A program made the position numbers and the translations under genes. Shown here piece by piece: positions 9,200 to 19,307 of a stretch of DNA of 24,263 nucleotides; position 1 is the stretch's first letter, and every line of letters begins with the position of its first letter. This DNA is from Stenocarpella maydis (taxonomy: Eukaryota; Ascomycota; Sordariomycetes; Diaporthales; Diaporthaceae), in assembly GCA_002270565.1 (NCBI GenBank), contig NQMI01000280.1, positions 1 to 24,263 of the forward strand. The letters run 5' to 3'. Below the pieces are notes generated by a model, which did not search any database, had not been told where the DNA came from, and saw only the letters and a program-made list of their open reading frames with translations.

Positions 9200-10312
9200 T
9201 TATTGTTGCACCCTAATTAAAAGCTTGCAATGTTGGTGTTCGGGACTAGCTAAAACCTCGATTCCTTTCTCAACCACATCCTGCAACTGAATCCTGCCCG
9301 TGACCATTGCCTCCGGCTTGATCTTCCCATTTCCCACGGCCTCAATAACCTCCTCCCAGTCCTTGTCCTGGTACGAGATCGAGCTCACAAGGGTTGCCTC
9401 TTTAGCCAGGTACAGGTTGAGATCCACTTGCGGAACGGGCTCGGCGCGATGGGCGACATTGACGATAGTGCCCTTCGGTCGCAGCGCCTCCAGGGCCGTG
9501 TAAGCGTGACTGGACCCGGCGCAGTCGAAGACGCGTGGGCGCCGCCTGCCTCGAATCGCTCACGGACTGTAGCCGCGACATCGGTATCGCCGGGGAGGGA
9601 TGTGCTCAACGCCGAGTGTCGCCAGGCAGTCTCTCGCGCCTTCGAGACCTCGCTGTCACGATTCTCGTCAGGCCTTGGGCTCTGAGGGCAAGGTAGATGG
9701 CACAGCCAATTGGGCCGCCGCCGTTATGAGAGCTGTCGAAGTGGAGGTCAAATCCCTAACCAAGCGTGTCGCGTGCCAACCCACGGCAAGCGGCTCGACA
9801 AGCCGAACCTAACTCGTCCCGGGGGAAGCAGAACACCGCATTCTCGTCGAACACGGCCGACTCAGCATTCCCCGCTGGCGTTATCCCTAACAGCCTGAGT
9901 TCTGGCACACATTGGTTGTCCCGCAACGCAGGCCTCGCAGCTGCCGTCATAAAGTGATGGACGACGGCCACGGGTCGCCACTGCGCCGTGTAACGCTCCC
10001 CAACCTCAGTCACCACCCCCCCGAACTCGTGACCAAAGATAAACGGCAACCTCTCCTTGGCCAGTGGGTGCACAAAGTCAGTTATATTCACGTCACCAAA
10101 GTAAAGATGACTGGCCAGTGGTTTGAATTAGCTTAGTTTGGTGCATAGGTGATAGTACGCCATAGGCTGGAAACCCGTCATTGACTAACGCGTCAAGGCA
10201 AGTCGCTCCCGCAATACCAACATTGCTGCTTGACACAGCCCGGCCGACAAGCTGGGTCGGGGATATCGTCCAAGCGGATGTCCCTAGTGCCATAGTATCG
10301 GAGCGCGCGCAT
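9200..10312 (-). pseudogene. Frameshifted copy of the dehydrogenase (right arm)
   Basis: Same gene as 2419-3599 in reverse, from ATG at 10310-10312 to TAA at 9200-9202. At least ten single-base deletions break the frame, such as GCGGTCTTC to GCGTCTTC, GTGATCAG to GTGACAG and GGCTGGTTAG to GGCTGTTAG. A short deletion lies in the exon 1 equivalent (CAAGATCAAGCCAGAATATG reduced to CAAGCAGCAATG). The last 75 codons (9200-9427) are intact and identical to the left copy. Indels without C-to-T bias are unlike RIP decay. The copy is most easily explained as unpolished sequence of the same single gene read on the other strand; a true decayed duplicate is the alternative. Confidence 0.7.
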
Positions 10313-11229
10313 AATGTGCCCGGGTGAGACTTGGCGTGTGAGGAGATTTGGCGCTCGTAGGAGAACTTGGGTTCGTACCTAGGTAGATATGAACCAGGTC
10401 AACTGAGATGGGACGTAGAATCACTGAAAAAAGAATACGGTGAAAATTCAAGAGGAGGAGAAAATATGACAGACTCAGGTTTCACCTGGCTTCGTTCATA
10501 ATCACGCCACAAAACCTCTTAAACTGTTGAAAGCCCTTGGCCATATGGCTGTTGGTACGTACGTACAGTGGGGTTGTCGAACTGGTTCTGTTATCGATGA
10601 TCTATCTAGGTTCTGAAACTAGGGAGGGGAAGCACACGGTAGGGGCTTAAGGCCTCCGTGCCGGTACCTAGGTGGCTGACTAGCCACCTCGTCCATACTG
10701 ATGTGCGATCCTAAGTGCTATTCCAACATAAACCGTTTAAAAAATAAACTCCCGGCCTTGCCGGCGGGAACTCCAGTTCAGCGTCCCGTTCAGCTGACAC
10801 TACATACACTCCCTCCTAGATTAATTTTTTTTCGCCTAGCACGAGAGCCTAAATATCTTCTTTGTATTAGAAGGTCACGTAATCAATAGAGCAATAAATG
10901 AAGACAAGATAAGGAGTACGAATACCAGTTAAAAGTAAATATATATATTAATATATATTACTTTCCTTTAATTTTTGTTTTTTTTTAAAAAAAAATAATT
11001 ATATTTTATTTATATATATATAAATTATACATACTACAAACCTTTCTAATTAAAATTAAGTAATTATTTAAATAATATTTAAAATAAGTATAAGATTATA
11101 AATATATTTTTTATAAATAAAACTTATATAATATAGTTTTTAATATTTATATAATAAATAAGATAGTTTTTAATAGCTACTATACCCTGCACCTACTAGG
11201 CTAAATAATTATAAAAGTAAACTAATTGT
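10313..11229. other. Mirrored upstream region and AT-rich gap
   Basis: 10313-10920 repeats 1839-2418 reversed, including the AGGTGGCT hairpin (imperfect here) and a block identical to 1839-2027. 10925-11229 is the AT-rich gap equivalent to 1464-1838, with small indels. No gene is seen. Confidence 0.6.
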
Positions 11230-11630
11230 TATAGAACAACCACCAAATGGCACCCGGCATCCCAAGGCAAAATCAGAAACTGCTACGATGCCACCCGCAA
11301 TAAGAATACGGATGTTTGGATAGGGTTAGGTCAGGACCCCCCTGCCAAAAAGGATCACTTTGGATCACCAAGTGAGCCAAGTGAGCCCACCCTTACTGGC
11401 CTCATAGTCACTAAGGGGCTCTGAAGGGTGGAATAATAACGGACATTATCACCAAATAGATGCTCTATAGAATAGACCTGTTATTAATCTAAGTATTAGT
11501 TTCCTACTGGAACCTTGCGTGATTAACCTCTGGAAGTATGTTGATATTCCAACTGAGTTTGTGTGTTGCCGCCCTCTGCTATAAAACCCTATAGTATATT
11601 ACCCCTATCTCTTATAAAGATTTAGTATAT
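11230..11630 (+). mobile_element. Family B LTR (right arm)
   Basis: Begins TGTTATAGAACAACCACC, a noisy version of the left-arm start. TAGGGTTAGG lies at 11321-11330 and CAAGTGAGCCAAGTGAGCC near 11370. Differences from the left arm are dense small insertions and deletions. The end at about 11630 is approximate. Confidence 0.6.
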
Positions 11631-11698
11631 TAAAATTAAAAATAATAAATAAAATATAATTTAGTAAATTATGTAACTAATTATAATATAAAGATATA

Positions 11699-12660
11699 AT
11701 GTTAACTACCTCCTTTAATAATAGATAAGCCTAGATTATAAGTGCCTAGGAAATAGCCCTATAGATTGGTGTTGTAGAAGGAAATTACTGTCTTTATTAG
11801 TTTAGAGCTAAAGCTTACAAGATGGATAAGCCCGGCCCCTATAAAGAATAGTCCTCTAGGTTTTTCTTACTTATATTTGTTTAATTTATTATTATTTTTT
11901 TTTATTTTTTTTATTTTAATTATATAAGATTATTTTTGCTAGATATTAATTAAGGAAATACCCTTGCTTGGTTTAAATCTACTTTTAGGAACTACTTAGA
12001 GAATAATAAAACGGATTAGGATAATAATACTAAAGCTATCTTTAGAATTATAATAACTTTAAATAAGCCTTAAAGGATGCCTTTAGCAATCTAGATGAGG
12101 AAAAACTATAATAATAATATATAATTATTAAGATGTACTTACTTTGGATATAAACTGCCTATTAAGCAACTTACTTTATATATTGTAAAAACAAAAAAAA
12201 AAAAAAACCTAGTTTTTATTTAAATTAAGGTTAAATAAGATATTAAAGATAAGCTTTCTAAAGTAGATAGGCCTAATGAATTTGTAAAATATATTGCTAT
12301 AGTTATATATATTCATAACATGTTATTGGATAATAATAAGAGTATTAGTATAAGAATCCTGGAAACTAATGGAATACCTAATATTAACTTAATAATGGCA
12401 AGAAAAACTACTATAAGGGTAACTTCTATAGCAAATAGTAATAATGATAAGGAACTGTTTATAGTACTCGTTTAGGACTTATGGAACTTGATGCGGTATA
12501 ATGATGCCCTAATAATAGCTAAAAGTATTATAATTGCAGAAAATGATGATACTTCTTTAAGGAATACCACTAATCTAGAAAATAACTATAAAGATCTATT
12601 CCAGAAGAATAATAATAGGTTAATATAATTATACGTTATAAATAGCCTAGATAATATAGC
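11699..12660 (+). pseudogene. Family B gag remnant (right arm)
   Basis: Starts at ATG 11699 (MLTTSFNN). Landmarks visible are MDKPGPYK near 11820, LAWFKSTFRNYLENN near 11965-12010, DIKDKLSKVDRPNEFVKYIAI near 12240-12300, and LMELDAV-type sequence near 12475-12500, which in gypsy elements precedes the zinc knuckle. Stops are numerous. From about 12100 it differs from the left arm by substitutions and insertions of tens of bases (for example about 12345-12440), so this part looks like a separate copy of the family. Confidence 0.65.
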
Positions 12661-13231
12661 TATTTACTTAATAAAGGATGCCTAGTATACTTGGAAGGCA
12701 AGATATCTTATATTTATTAACTTAACCTCTATATGAAATGTTTAATCCACCCTAATGAGAATAAACCTAAGTATCCAGATAAATTATTACTTATTCTTAA
12801 GAAAGCAGTAGATGCTGGCTTTAAATATGGAGCCCTTAATTAGATTTCTTACTTTAATAACTAGTGCTTATTATATTTTTTGAAGAAAGAAGCCTTTAAA
12901 TAATTCTTTAAACAACCTTAATAGGGAAGATACTTAATAATAGGAAGATAAGGATTATTATATAGAATAGTAATGAATGATAGTAATTTAGATTACTTAA
13001 GCGTTACAACTAATGGCTAAAAAAAATTATAAAGACCCTATATAAGAAAATTATGAATATGGAAATCCTAATAAAAATCCTGAAAAACACTTAGAAAAGT
13101 GCCAACCTATTGCGCCTAGTATTAGTATGATTAGGATTGTTATTGTAGGGATACCCCTAGTATAGGCTATAAAAGAGCTATACTAGACTCCCACTAGAGA
13201 AACTAGAGATGAGGCTTGTTTCTAGCTATAG
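12660..13231 (+). pseudogene. Unassigned decayed reading frame
   Basis: One + frame can be followed from about 12678 to the LTR of element A with stops that could come from Gln or Trp codons. It begins GCLVYLEGKISYIY, then CLIHPNENKPKYPDKLL, KKAVDAGFKYGALN and FFKQP. It might continue the family B internal region after gag or be an older host gene hit by element A. I do not recognise it. AT content and stop pattern are like the adjoining retroelements. Confidence 0.35.
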
Positions 13232-13695
13232 TGTTATGAACTAACACGCTGGCACCCCGGACCCCGGTTTGCAGGCCCAAAGACATCAAAGATGTATGCC
13301 GCGATGCAACCCCGCAGGACCTTGATAGCGGAGTCAGCATGGTACACTCAGATTTAGGGTTAGGGTCTGGCTCGTAACGCTCGGTTGCGAGCCATATGAG
13401 CCAGCTTGAAGAGGCATCCTTTGAGCCTTATATTATGACTTGTAGGCTCGCCTTGTGAGCTAGCGAGCTACTGAAGAGTTGGAGTATATAACCATATGGT
13501 TATCACTATAGTAGATAGCTTTCATAGGAAAGACTCTTTAGTCGTTAATCTAAGTATTTAATCCCGGCATTGGATAGCCTTATAGCTAGTAATTATTATT
13601 AGTTAATAATATTGCTTAATAACTGCTTAATAATGTATTTTAAATATAAACCCTTAATCTTTTAGGATTATATACTTGGAAACCCCTTTAATTAT
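13232..13695 (+). repeat. Family A 5' LTR
   Basis: Starts TGTTATGAACTAACACG. Contains GATGCAACCCCGCAG, TTAGGGTTAGGGT (13354-13366) and a hairpin GGCTCGTAAC/GTTGCGAGCC at about 13370-13394. The end near ATTATTATA is set by comparison with 19308-19780. The following TTTTGATGACTC may be a remnant of the primer-binding region; no tRNA complement was identified. Confidence 0.8.
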
Positions 13696-13764
13696 TATAT
13701 TTTGATGACTCTTGTTTATATATTATTATATGGACTTTGAGCAATATTATATACGGAACCCTTT

Positions 13765-14850
13765 ATGATGTTGGACTCTGGAATGACCACCCCTACCTGC
13801 AACCTCCTTTATGAACTGGATGAACTTGCTAATAATGAGGTTATGGACCCCTGTGTTTAGGAATTAGTTAATGAGGTTGGGCAGTTGCGCCTCCTTATGG
13901 AAGGTTAAGCTTAGTATAATGCAGAAGTTGAATAGCTTTAATAGGAGATTACTACTCTCTAATACCCTAATCTAAATAAGAGAATATATTAAGCTTAATA
14001 CTCTAGCCCCTTATAATGGAACTGCTGGATAACTTTAGGCATATCTAATATAGGTTAGGGCCTACTAGTGCTTCTATAGGCTAGATGTATAGCCTAGTGG
14101 AAAAAGGGTTATATATGCATCCTCTTTCCTTAAAGGATGAGCTTTAGCTTGGTTCAAACTCTACCTAACTAACTTTGTTAATGTGGAGTTGTTTGAAGCC
14201 TGCAAGCTTGAAATGCAGTAGATTTTTAGCAGCTATAAAGGCTATAAGGATGCCCTTAGGTCCCTGTTTTAGGACCTAAATGAAGAACGGTAGGTAAAAA
14301 GGGACCTAGTGAATTGCAAATAACGCGGTTTAGTAATTAATTATGTAGCAGAATTCCGGTAAATTTATGCTAAAATTGATTATACTGATAATATAAAGAA
14401 ATTTATATTTTACTATGGATTAAAGGATGAAGTAAAGGATGAACTTAATAAAGTTATGAACTAACCTAATGATTTTCTATACTATATGGAAATAGCTATC
14501 TAGATTAATAATAGACTCTATAAACAATGCTTAGAAAAGAAAGGATAAACTTCTAAATAAACTATATTCCATAAGTATAAATCTAATATAGGAAAGAAGT
14601 ATTAGAAGCTAAGCACCCAGTGGGGACAGCATGCAGGACTTATGGAACTAGATGTTACTTAATATAAGAATAAGAAAAATATTAAATATTATAACTGCAA
14701 TAAGATGGGATACTTCGCTTTAGAATGCCAGGCTCTAAAGAAAAATAAGGATTAGAAGTTAGTACTTAAAGGAACCCAATAAGCTAATAAAGCTACCCGC
14801 TAAGCCAGTATAACCACTTATAATGCGCAAGGGCCACCCAGGTTCAAACC
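13765..14850 (+). pseudogene. Element A gag remnant with eroded zinc knuckle
   Basis: ATG at 13765 or 13768 opens MLDSGMTTPTCNLLYELDEL. A gag core follows: LKDEALAWFKLYLTNFVNVE (near 14125-14185), YVAEFRQIYAKIDY (near 14340-14380; Q is a stop), and FYYGLKDEVKDEL (near 14410-14450). Near 14685-14730 a knuckle reads KYYNCNKMGYFALECQ. In the usual CX2CX4HX4C pattern the first Cys and the His have become Tyr, as TGY-to-TAY and CAY-to-TAY changes would do. A frame shift lies between the start and the knuckle. Gag would form the particle and bind RNA; this one cannot be made. Confidence 0.78.
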
Positions 14851-15980
14851 ATAATGGGAACTTGCAAATAAATACTGCATTTATAGAATAATAGTATATA
14901 ATTAGTATTAGGTATACCTAAACTAAGACCTAGATAAAGGATGCAACTTCTATAACCTTAATAAGGAAGACCTTTATAATAATCTATATTTTTCCTAATA
15001 TACTAAATCCTAATATAAAAAATATTAAAAAGATAAGGTATAATAGCAGCCTATCTTACTAATGAAGAATCCCTAGAACCCCAGAAAGGCATATGCATTA
15101 CTTAATTAGATAATTTGTTTTAATAATAGCTATATTACTTACTATAGCAATAAGGAGGCTACCAGATAGTTTCCTAAGAATGCTTTAGGGAAGCAAGGAA
15201 GAACCCTAGCAGTAGGAAACAAGGAGGAGCTCCCACAGATTAACCCCAGGATGGAAGGAAAGCCTATCCCTCAGGCCCTACTTGCACCACAAACCCAGTA
15301 GAAGGAACTGCAAGACTACCTAGAACAAGCGCCCCTTCTAGCCCTAAGAACTAATATTACAGCGGTTATGATCACAGGGAGGCCTTTTGAAGAAACTATA
15401 CGATAACCTACCCAGGAATACAGGAGACCAGGAGATGCAGGACACACATGTCCATTATATAACAAATATAAAGACATCTCTTAGGTATCCTATATTTATA
15501 ATGGATATAAGGAATATATAAGGGAGAAAACTAAGCACGGTTGGTTTCCCTAATAATATCTAAGTAAAGATATTAAACATATATATAAGCGTAATGATTT
15601 TAAGAACTAGTACCTATACTAAAAATATAATAAGACGGGATATGCCCTAATAAGGCTAGACTCCCGCATACCTTTAGAATGCCTCCAGAACCCTAACGGA
15701 TAGGCAAATTATAATAAACCAACTTACAAGGTGCACATACTTAATAAAGCTTAAGACTAGCATCTACTAAGATAATAGAAGCTACTACTTAAAACTATAA
15801 TAATAAAGAAATAAGATTACAGCATGTAATAGCTGGTTGATAACTTATAGGAATTATAAAATATTATAAAATAAAATCTTAAGAGCATTAAGGAGGTCCT
15901 AGCTGCAGATAAATAGTTAAAAAACTAAAAGGGCTATTTATAAAGCCTTAGGCAGCAACTAACTATATTATAAGGTACTT
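14850..15980 (+). pseudogene. Element A region between zinc knuckle and protease
   Basis: About 1.1 kb of continuous but stop-rich frame between knuckle and protease, longer than I would expect for a compact gypsy element. Legible pieces include KEELPQINPRMEGKPIPQAL (near 15230-15280), EQAPLLALRTNITAVMITGR (near 15325-15385) and a Gln/Lys/Leu-rich stretch near 15850-16010 that may be helical. Relatively GC-rich around 15170-15460. No domain is recognised. Confidence 0.5.
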
Positions 15981-15989
15981 ATGTATAAT

Positions 15990-16400
15990 AATAAGCAACT
16001 ATAGCCACCTAATGATATAGGTAGAGCTAGGATATATACAATACTTAGCACTTATTAATAATAAAGTATAAGGGAATTTTATTTCCCTAAAAGTAGTAAA
16101 TAGATATTACCTATTATAGTATAAGAAAAGGGAACCCTATAGACTTAATATAGTAGATGGAACTAAAGTATCTTATAGTAATGAAGCTATTAATATAGAG
16201 ACTAATCCTCTCTTAATTCGGATTTATAACCATATGGAATCACTATCATTGAATATTACTAAAATAGCAAATTATTAGTTGATCTTAGGAATACCTTAGT
16301 TAAGAAAGAATAATCTCTGAATCAATTAGACTACTAGCTAGATCTTTTAGGATAATGCTATTCCCTAGAAGAAGGTTGCAATTAACGGCAAGAGAAGGAG
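15990..16400 (+). pseudogene. Element A aspartic protease remnant
   Basis: At 16048-16086 the frame reads ALINNKVQGNFISLKVVN. The family signature is D-S-G-A followed by G-N-F-I-S or similar; here the Asp is Asn and the flanking residues are altered. Further on, ANYQLILGIPQLRKNN (near 16270-16315) matches the conserved I-L-G-x-x-W-L block with Trp changed. The retropepsin fold would cut the polyprotein; the active Asp is lost. Confidence 0.7.
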
Positions 16401-16719
16401 CCACATTACTAAGGATAGCGAACAAGTAATGCGCTTAAATGGACCCATGAATACCTCTGAGGATAGGCAGAAGGCCTAGCTCTAGGAAAACAGAGAAGGA
16501 TTGAGCTACTTAGACTCCTTATAGGAGGATTAAAGCTAATTAGGAGATTATCACTCTAATATAACCAGTTAATATATAATATAGGAAACATAATAATACC
16601 TCCTTTACTTAAAAGAAGAGAGAGAAAGAGATAAAACCAATAGACTAATATAAATATTAGAAGACTATTATGAATTTAAGAAAGTATTCTAGGAATAACT
16701 TAATATTATATTGCTATAA

Positions 16720-17600
16720 TATATGTAATAGGACTATAAAATACCATTAAAACCCAGAACAACACCCTAGTTTAAGCCTATCTATAGACTCAATAAAGAA
16801 CAACTTAAAGTACTCAGGGAATACCTTAATGAAAACCTTTAGAAGAGATTTATTAGGCTATTATAATCACTAGCTAGATACCTAATCCTCTTTATACTAA
16901 AGAAGAATGGCAAGCTATAACTTTATATAGACTACCAATAATTAAATAATATCATAATTAAAAACTAATACCCTCTCCTGCTTATTAAGGAACTATAGGA
17001 CTAACTTAAAGGAGTAAAATGATTTATAGCACTTAACTTAAAGCATAAATATAACCTTATCTAAATAAAAGAAGGAGAAGAATGGAAAATAGTATTCAGG
17101 ATATACTATAAATACTATAAAATAACGGTTATGCCTTTCAGATTAACTAATGCACCTGCATTATTCTAGGAAATAATTAACCAAATCTTAAGCAAATACC
17201 TTAACATCTTTATTATTACCTACTTAAATAATATTCTTATCTTCTTAAAAAACCTTAATGATTATAAGGAATATATTAAAAAGGTTCTCCAAAAACTTCA
17301 GGATGCTAATCTCCTAATGGAACTAAAAAAGTATAGCTGGCATATATAAAAAGTTAACTACCTTAGATATATGATTAAACCAGGAAAAATCAAGATATAA
17401 GAAGGAAAAGTTAAAGTAATTAAGGAATAGCCAACCCCTATAAATATTAAGGATATTAGAGCATTTCTTAGATATACTAACTTCTATTAACAATTCATTA
17501 CATAATATAGTAACATTATAAAACCATTAATAAACCTTATTAGGAAAGATTATATCTTTAGGTGGATAGATACTGAATAATAAGCTTTCTAGATACTCAA
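16720..17600 (+). pseudogene. Element A reverse transcriptase remnant
   Basis: Clear RT landmarks: ILKKNGKLQLYIDYQQLNN (near 16890-16945), [37 protein letters not shown] (near 17131-17180), and the catalytic box read as TYLNNILIF at about 17219-17245, where Y-L-D-D has become Y-L-N-N through GAT-to-AAT changes. The thumb and connection end in RAFLRYTNFYQQFI near 17457-17500. Several TAG/TAA codons sit at Gln and Trp places. Catalytically dead. Confidence 0.85.
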
Positions 17601-18045
17601 GGATAAGGTTATAGGAGACCTTATACTTAAGGAAGCAGACCTAGGGAAGGAATTCAAAATCCATACAGATGCCTTAAATAATGCTGCAAGCAGAGAACTT
17701 ACTTAAAAAGATGAATAAGGAAGGATATATATTATTATAAACTTTAGCAAGAAATTTAATGAACTAGAAACCCAATATACCACTCTAGATAAAGAATTTA
17801 TAGTAATAGTATATGCATTTTAGGAATGGTAGTACTACCTTATTGGAGCTAAAAAGCAAATCAAGCTCTATACAGATTATAAGAATCTTACAATCTTCAT
17901 GATAACCAAGACTCTCAACAAGCAATAGGTCAGATACATAGAATTCTTGTTATAATTTAATATTAAGGTCATTTATATGGACAGAGCTAAGAATGTAAGA
18001 GCAGATGCACTTAGCTGAAGGCCTGACCACCAGAATAAAGATTCA
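17600..18045 (+). pseudogene. Element A RNase H remnant
   Basis: Reads FKIHTDALNNAASRELTQKD with a stop inside, then INFSKKFNELETQYTTLDKE and LIGAKKQIKLYTDYKNLT, and ends DRAKNVRADALS at about 18015, the standard order of gypsy RNase H. After RADALS only about 180 bases separate it from the chromodomain, so the integrase HHCC finger and DDE core are deleted. Confidence 0.8.
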
Positions 18046-18119
18046 CCCACGGAATGGATGGTATTTAAAATTCCGAAGAAATAATCGGATACTAACTATG
18101 AGCTCTTACTACTTAAGGG

Positions 18120-18480
18120 AATGAGATAACATAACAATTTCCATATTTCTCTTCTCAAACTAGCACTAAAAAACATAAAACTTAAAACACAGATTGAAAC
18201 CATTAATAAATATAATAAGGAATATAAAGTAGAAAAGATCATAAACTCAAGATAATACTAAGGAACAATAGAGTACCTAATTAAATGGAAGGGATATAAT
18301 ACCAGCAAAAACACATGGGAACCAGGATAGAACCTTATGCACTACAGGCAACTCTTAAAGGATTTCAAGGCCCAGAACCCAGCCTTAGCTAAAACAACCA
18401 ACAAACAGCCCAGAAAATCCAACAGGCCCACCAAACAGCCTAGCAGCAAAACCAGTCAACCGCTCAACTAGTAGAAACCA
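18120..18480 (+). pseudogene. Element A integrase tail and chromodomain
   Basis: A short tail FHISLLKLAL (about 18142-18170, the end of the GPF region) leads to a chromodomain at 18223-18331: YKVEKIINSRQ, IEYLIKWKGY, then NTSKNTWEPG. The aromatic-cage positions (Tyr, Trp, Trp) and the W-K-G-Y and T-W-E-P blocks are intact, although two stops lie in the linker. A Pro/Ser/Thr/Asn-rich tail follows to a stop near 18470. In chromoviruses this domain is thought to steer integration to H3K9-methylated heterochromatin. It is less damaged than the RT. Confidence 0.82.
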
Positions 18481-18571
18481 CACAGGCCGCTCAACCAGTC
18501 AGACTATCAACTAGTAAAACGCCCCATCAGTCAAAAACAAACTTATTAGTATATTTATCTACTAAATAAAA

Positions 18572-19107
18572 TCAGGCACTAGACAAGCCACCCACAGGCA
18601 TATTTCCTTCACCACTAACATTGAGAAACTTTTCCCAATTAATATTAGCATCCACTATAGAACTCCAATTAAAAATACCCACTGCCCCCTCAGAATGCAG
18701 CCATGCTTCTTGCACTACCATCCCACCAGCCTCCTCTATAGAGTTGCAACCCATAACCCCGGCGGACTACTTAGCAATCTGCTTCTACTCGGCTTCAGCC
18801 TCCTCTTTCTCCACACAATCCAACTCATCTAAGTTTAACAAACTACAATAAATGGCCCGCAACATTTTCTCACGCTATATATACTTCTACTTACGTAAAT
18901 AGAGGAGCTTCTCCTCTAACTCTTTAATCTCATCCTCTAGTTTCTAGTATTAGGCTGAAATATATAAGAGGTTCTTTGAGTTATTAAGCTCCAGGATATT
19001 ATACTTCAATTACTATTATCAGATACACTTAGCACAATAATTGGAAACCTCCTCCGAAACCTTACAGGACTTAATGCCCTGCACCTTGCAGGAAGAATAA
19101 GGATGCA
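18572..19107 (-). pseudogene. Antisense ORF of element A: cysteine cluster plus coiled coil
   Basis: On the strand opposite the retrotransposon, between chromodomain and 3' LTR, one frame runs from ATG near 19107 to TGA at 18572-18574, about 178 codons. It starts MHPYSSCKVQGIKSCKVSEE and continues to YCAKC, a C-x(7)-C...C-x2-C cluster. A heptad-rich helix (KLEDEIKELEEKLLYLRK, near 18895-18950) and an acidic segment NLDELDCVEKEEAEAE follow. It ends with EEAGGMVVQEAWLHSEG and a glycine-rich tail. All internal stops can be explained by RIP at Gln, Arg or Trp codons; the last 60 codons are open. Similar layouts recur in A' and D. Similar small cysteine/coiled-coil proteins are, to my memory, common beside fungal retroelements, but no function is established here. 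Confidence 0.7.
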
Positions 19108-19288
19108 TTATAACAGCACCCTATAAAATGGTGGATAACAGGGAGTCGCGCTACTTAACTTTCTTAAAGCAATAAGATAACTTAAAAACCTGAGAATCCT
19201 TAACTCTAGACAATATAATGAATTAGGAAGGTATAAATGAAAAGCATAATAAGCAAGGATAGCTTATAGATTACTTTTGAGAACAAAA

Positions 19289-19307
19289 GAAGTAAGGAGG
19301 GAGATAG
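19289..19307 (+). promoter_or_regulatory. Polypurine tract before the element A 3' LTR
   Basis: AAGTAAGGAGGGAGATAG immediately precedes the LTR start at 19308 and parallels the tract AAGAAGAAGGAGGGGTAG before the A' LTR (8189-8206). It is the expected plus-strand primer site of an LTR element. Confidence 0.7.

Larger units (their letters stand above)
6409..12630. repeat. Right arm of the inverted duplication (probable fold-back artefact)
   Basis: This is the reverse complement of the left arm in the same order. Identity is patchy. Some blocks are perfect (10701-10889). Others have a single-base indel every 10-30 bases, as in the dehydrogenase copy and the B LTR at 11230-11560. RIP makes C-to-T and G-to-A changes, not single-base deletions in GC-rich sequence, so this looks like unpolished long-read error. 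From about 12100 on, the difference changes to substitutions plus larger indels, suggesting a switch to another real copy of family B. Confidence 0.75.

Noticed and set aside
98..12630. A natural giant palindrome or hairpin-forming region of biological interest
   Set aside because: The adapter-like centre and error-type differences between the arms make a fold-back artefact the better explanation, pending raw reads.
18621..18851. 76-codon + strand open frame after the element A chromodomain
   Set aside because: It is the complement of the better supported antisense coiled-coil ORF; composition (Ser/Ala/Thr-rich) is a mirror effect.
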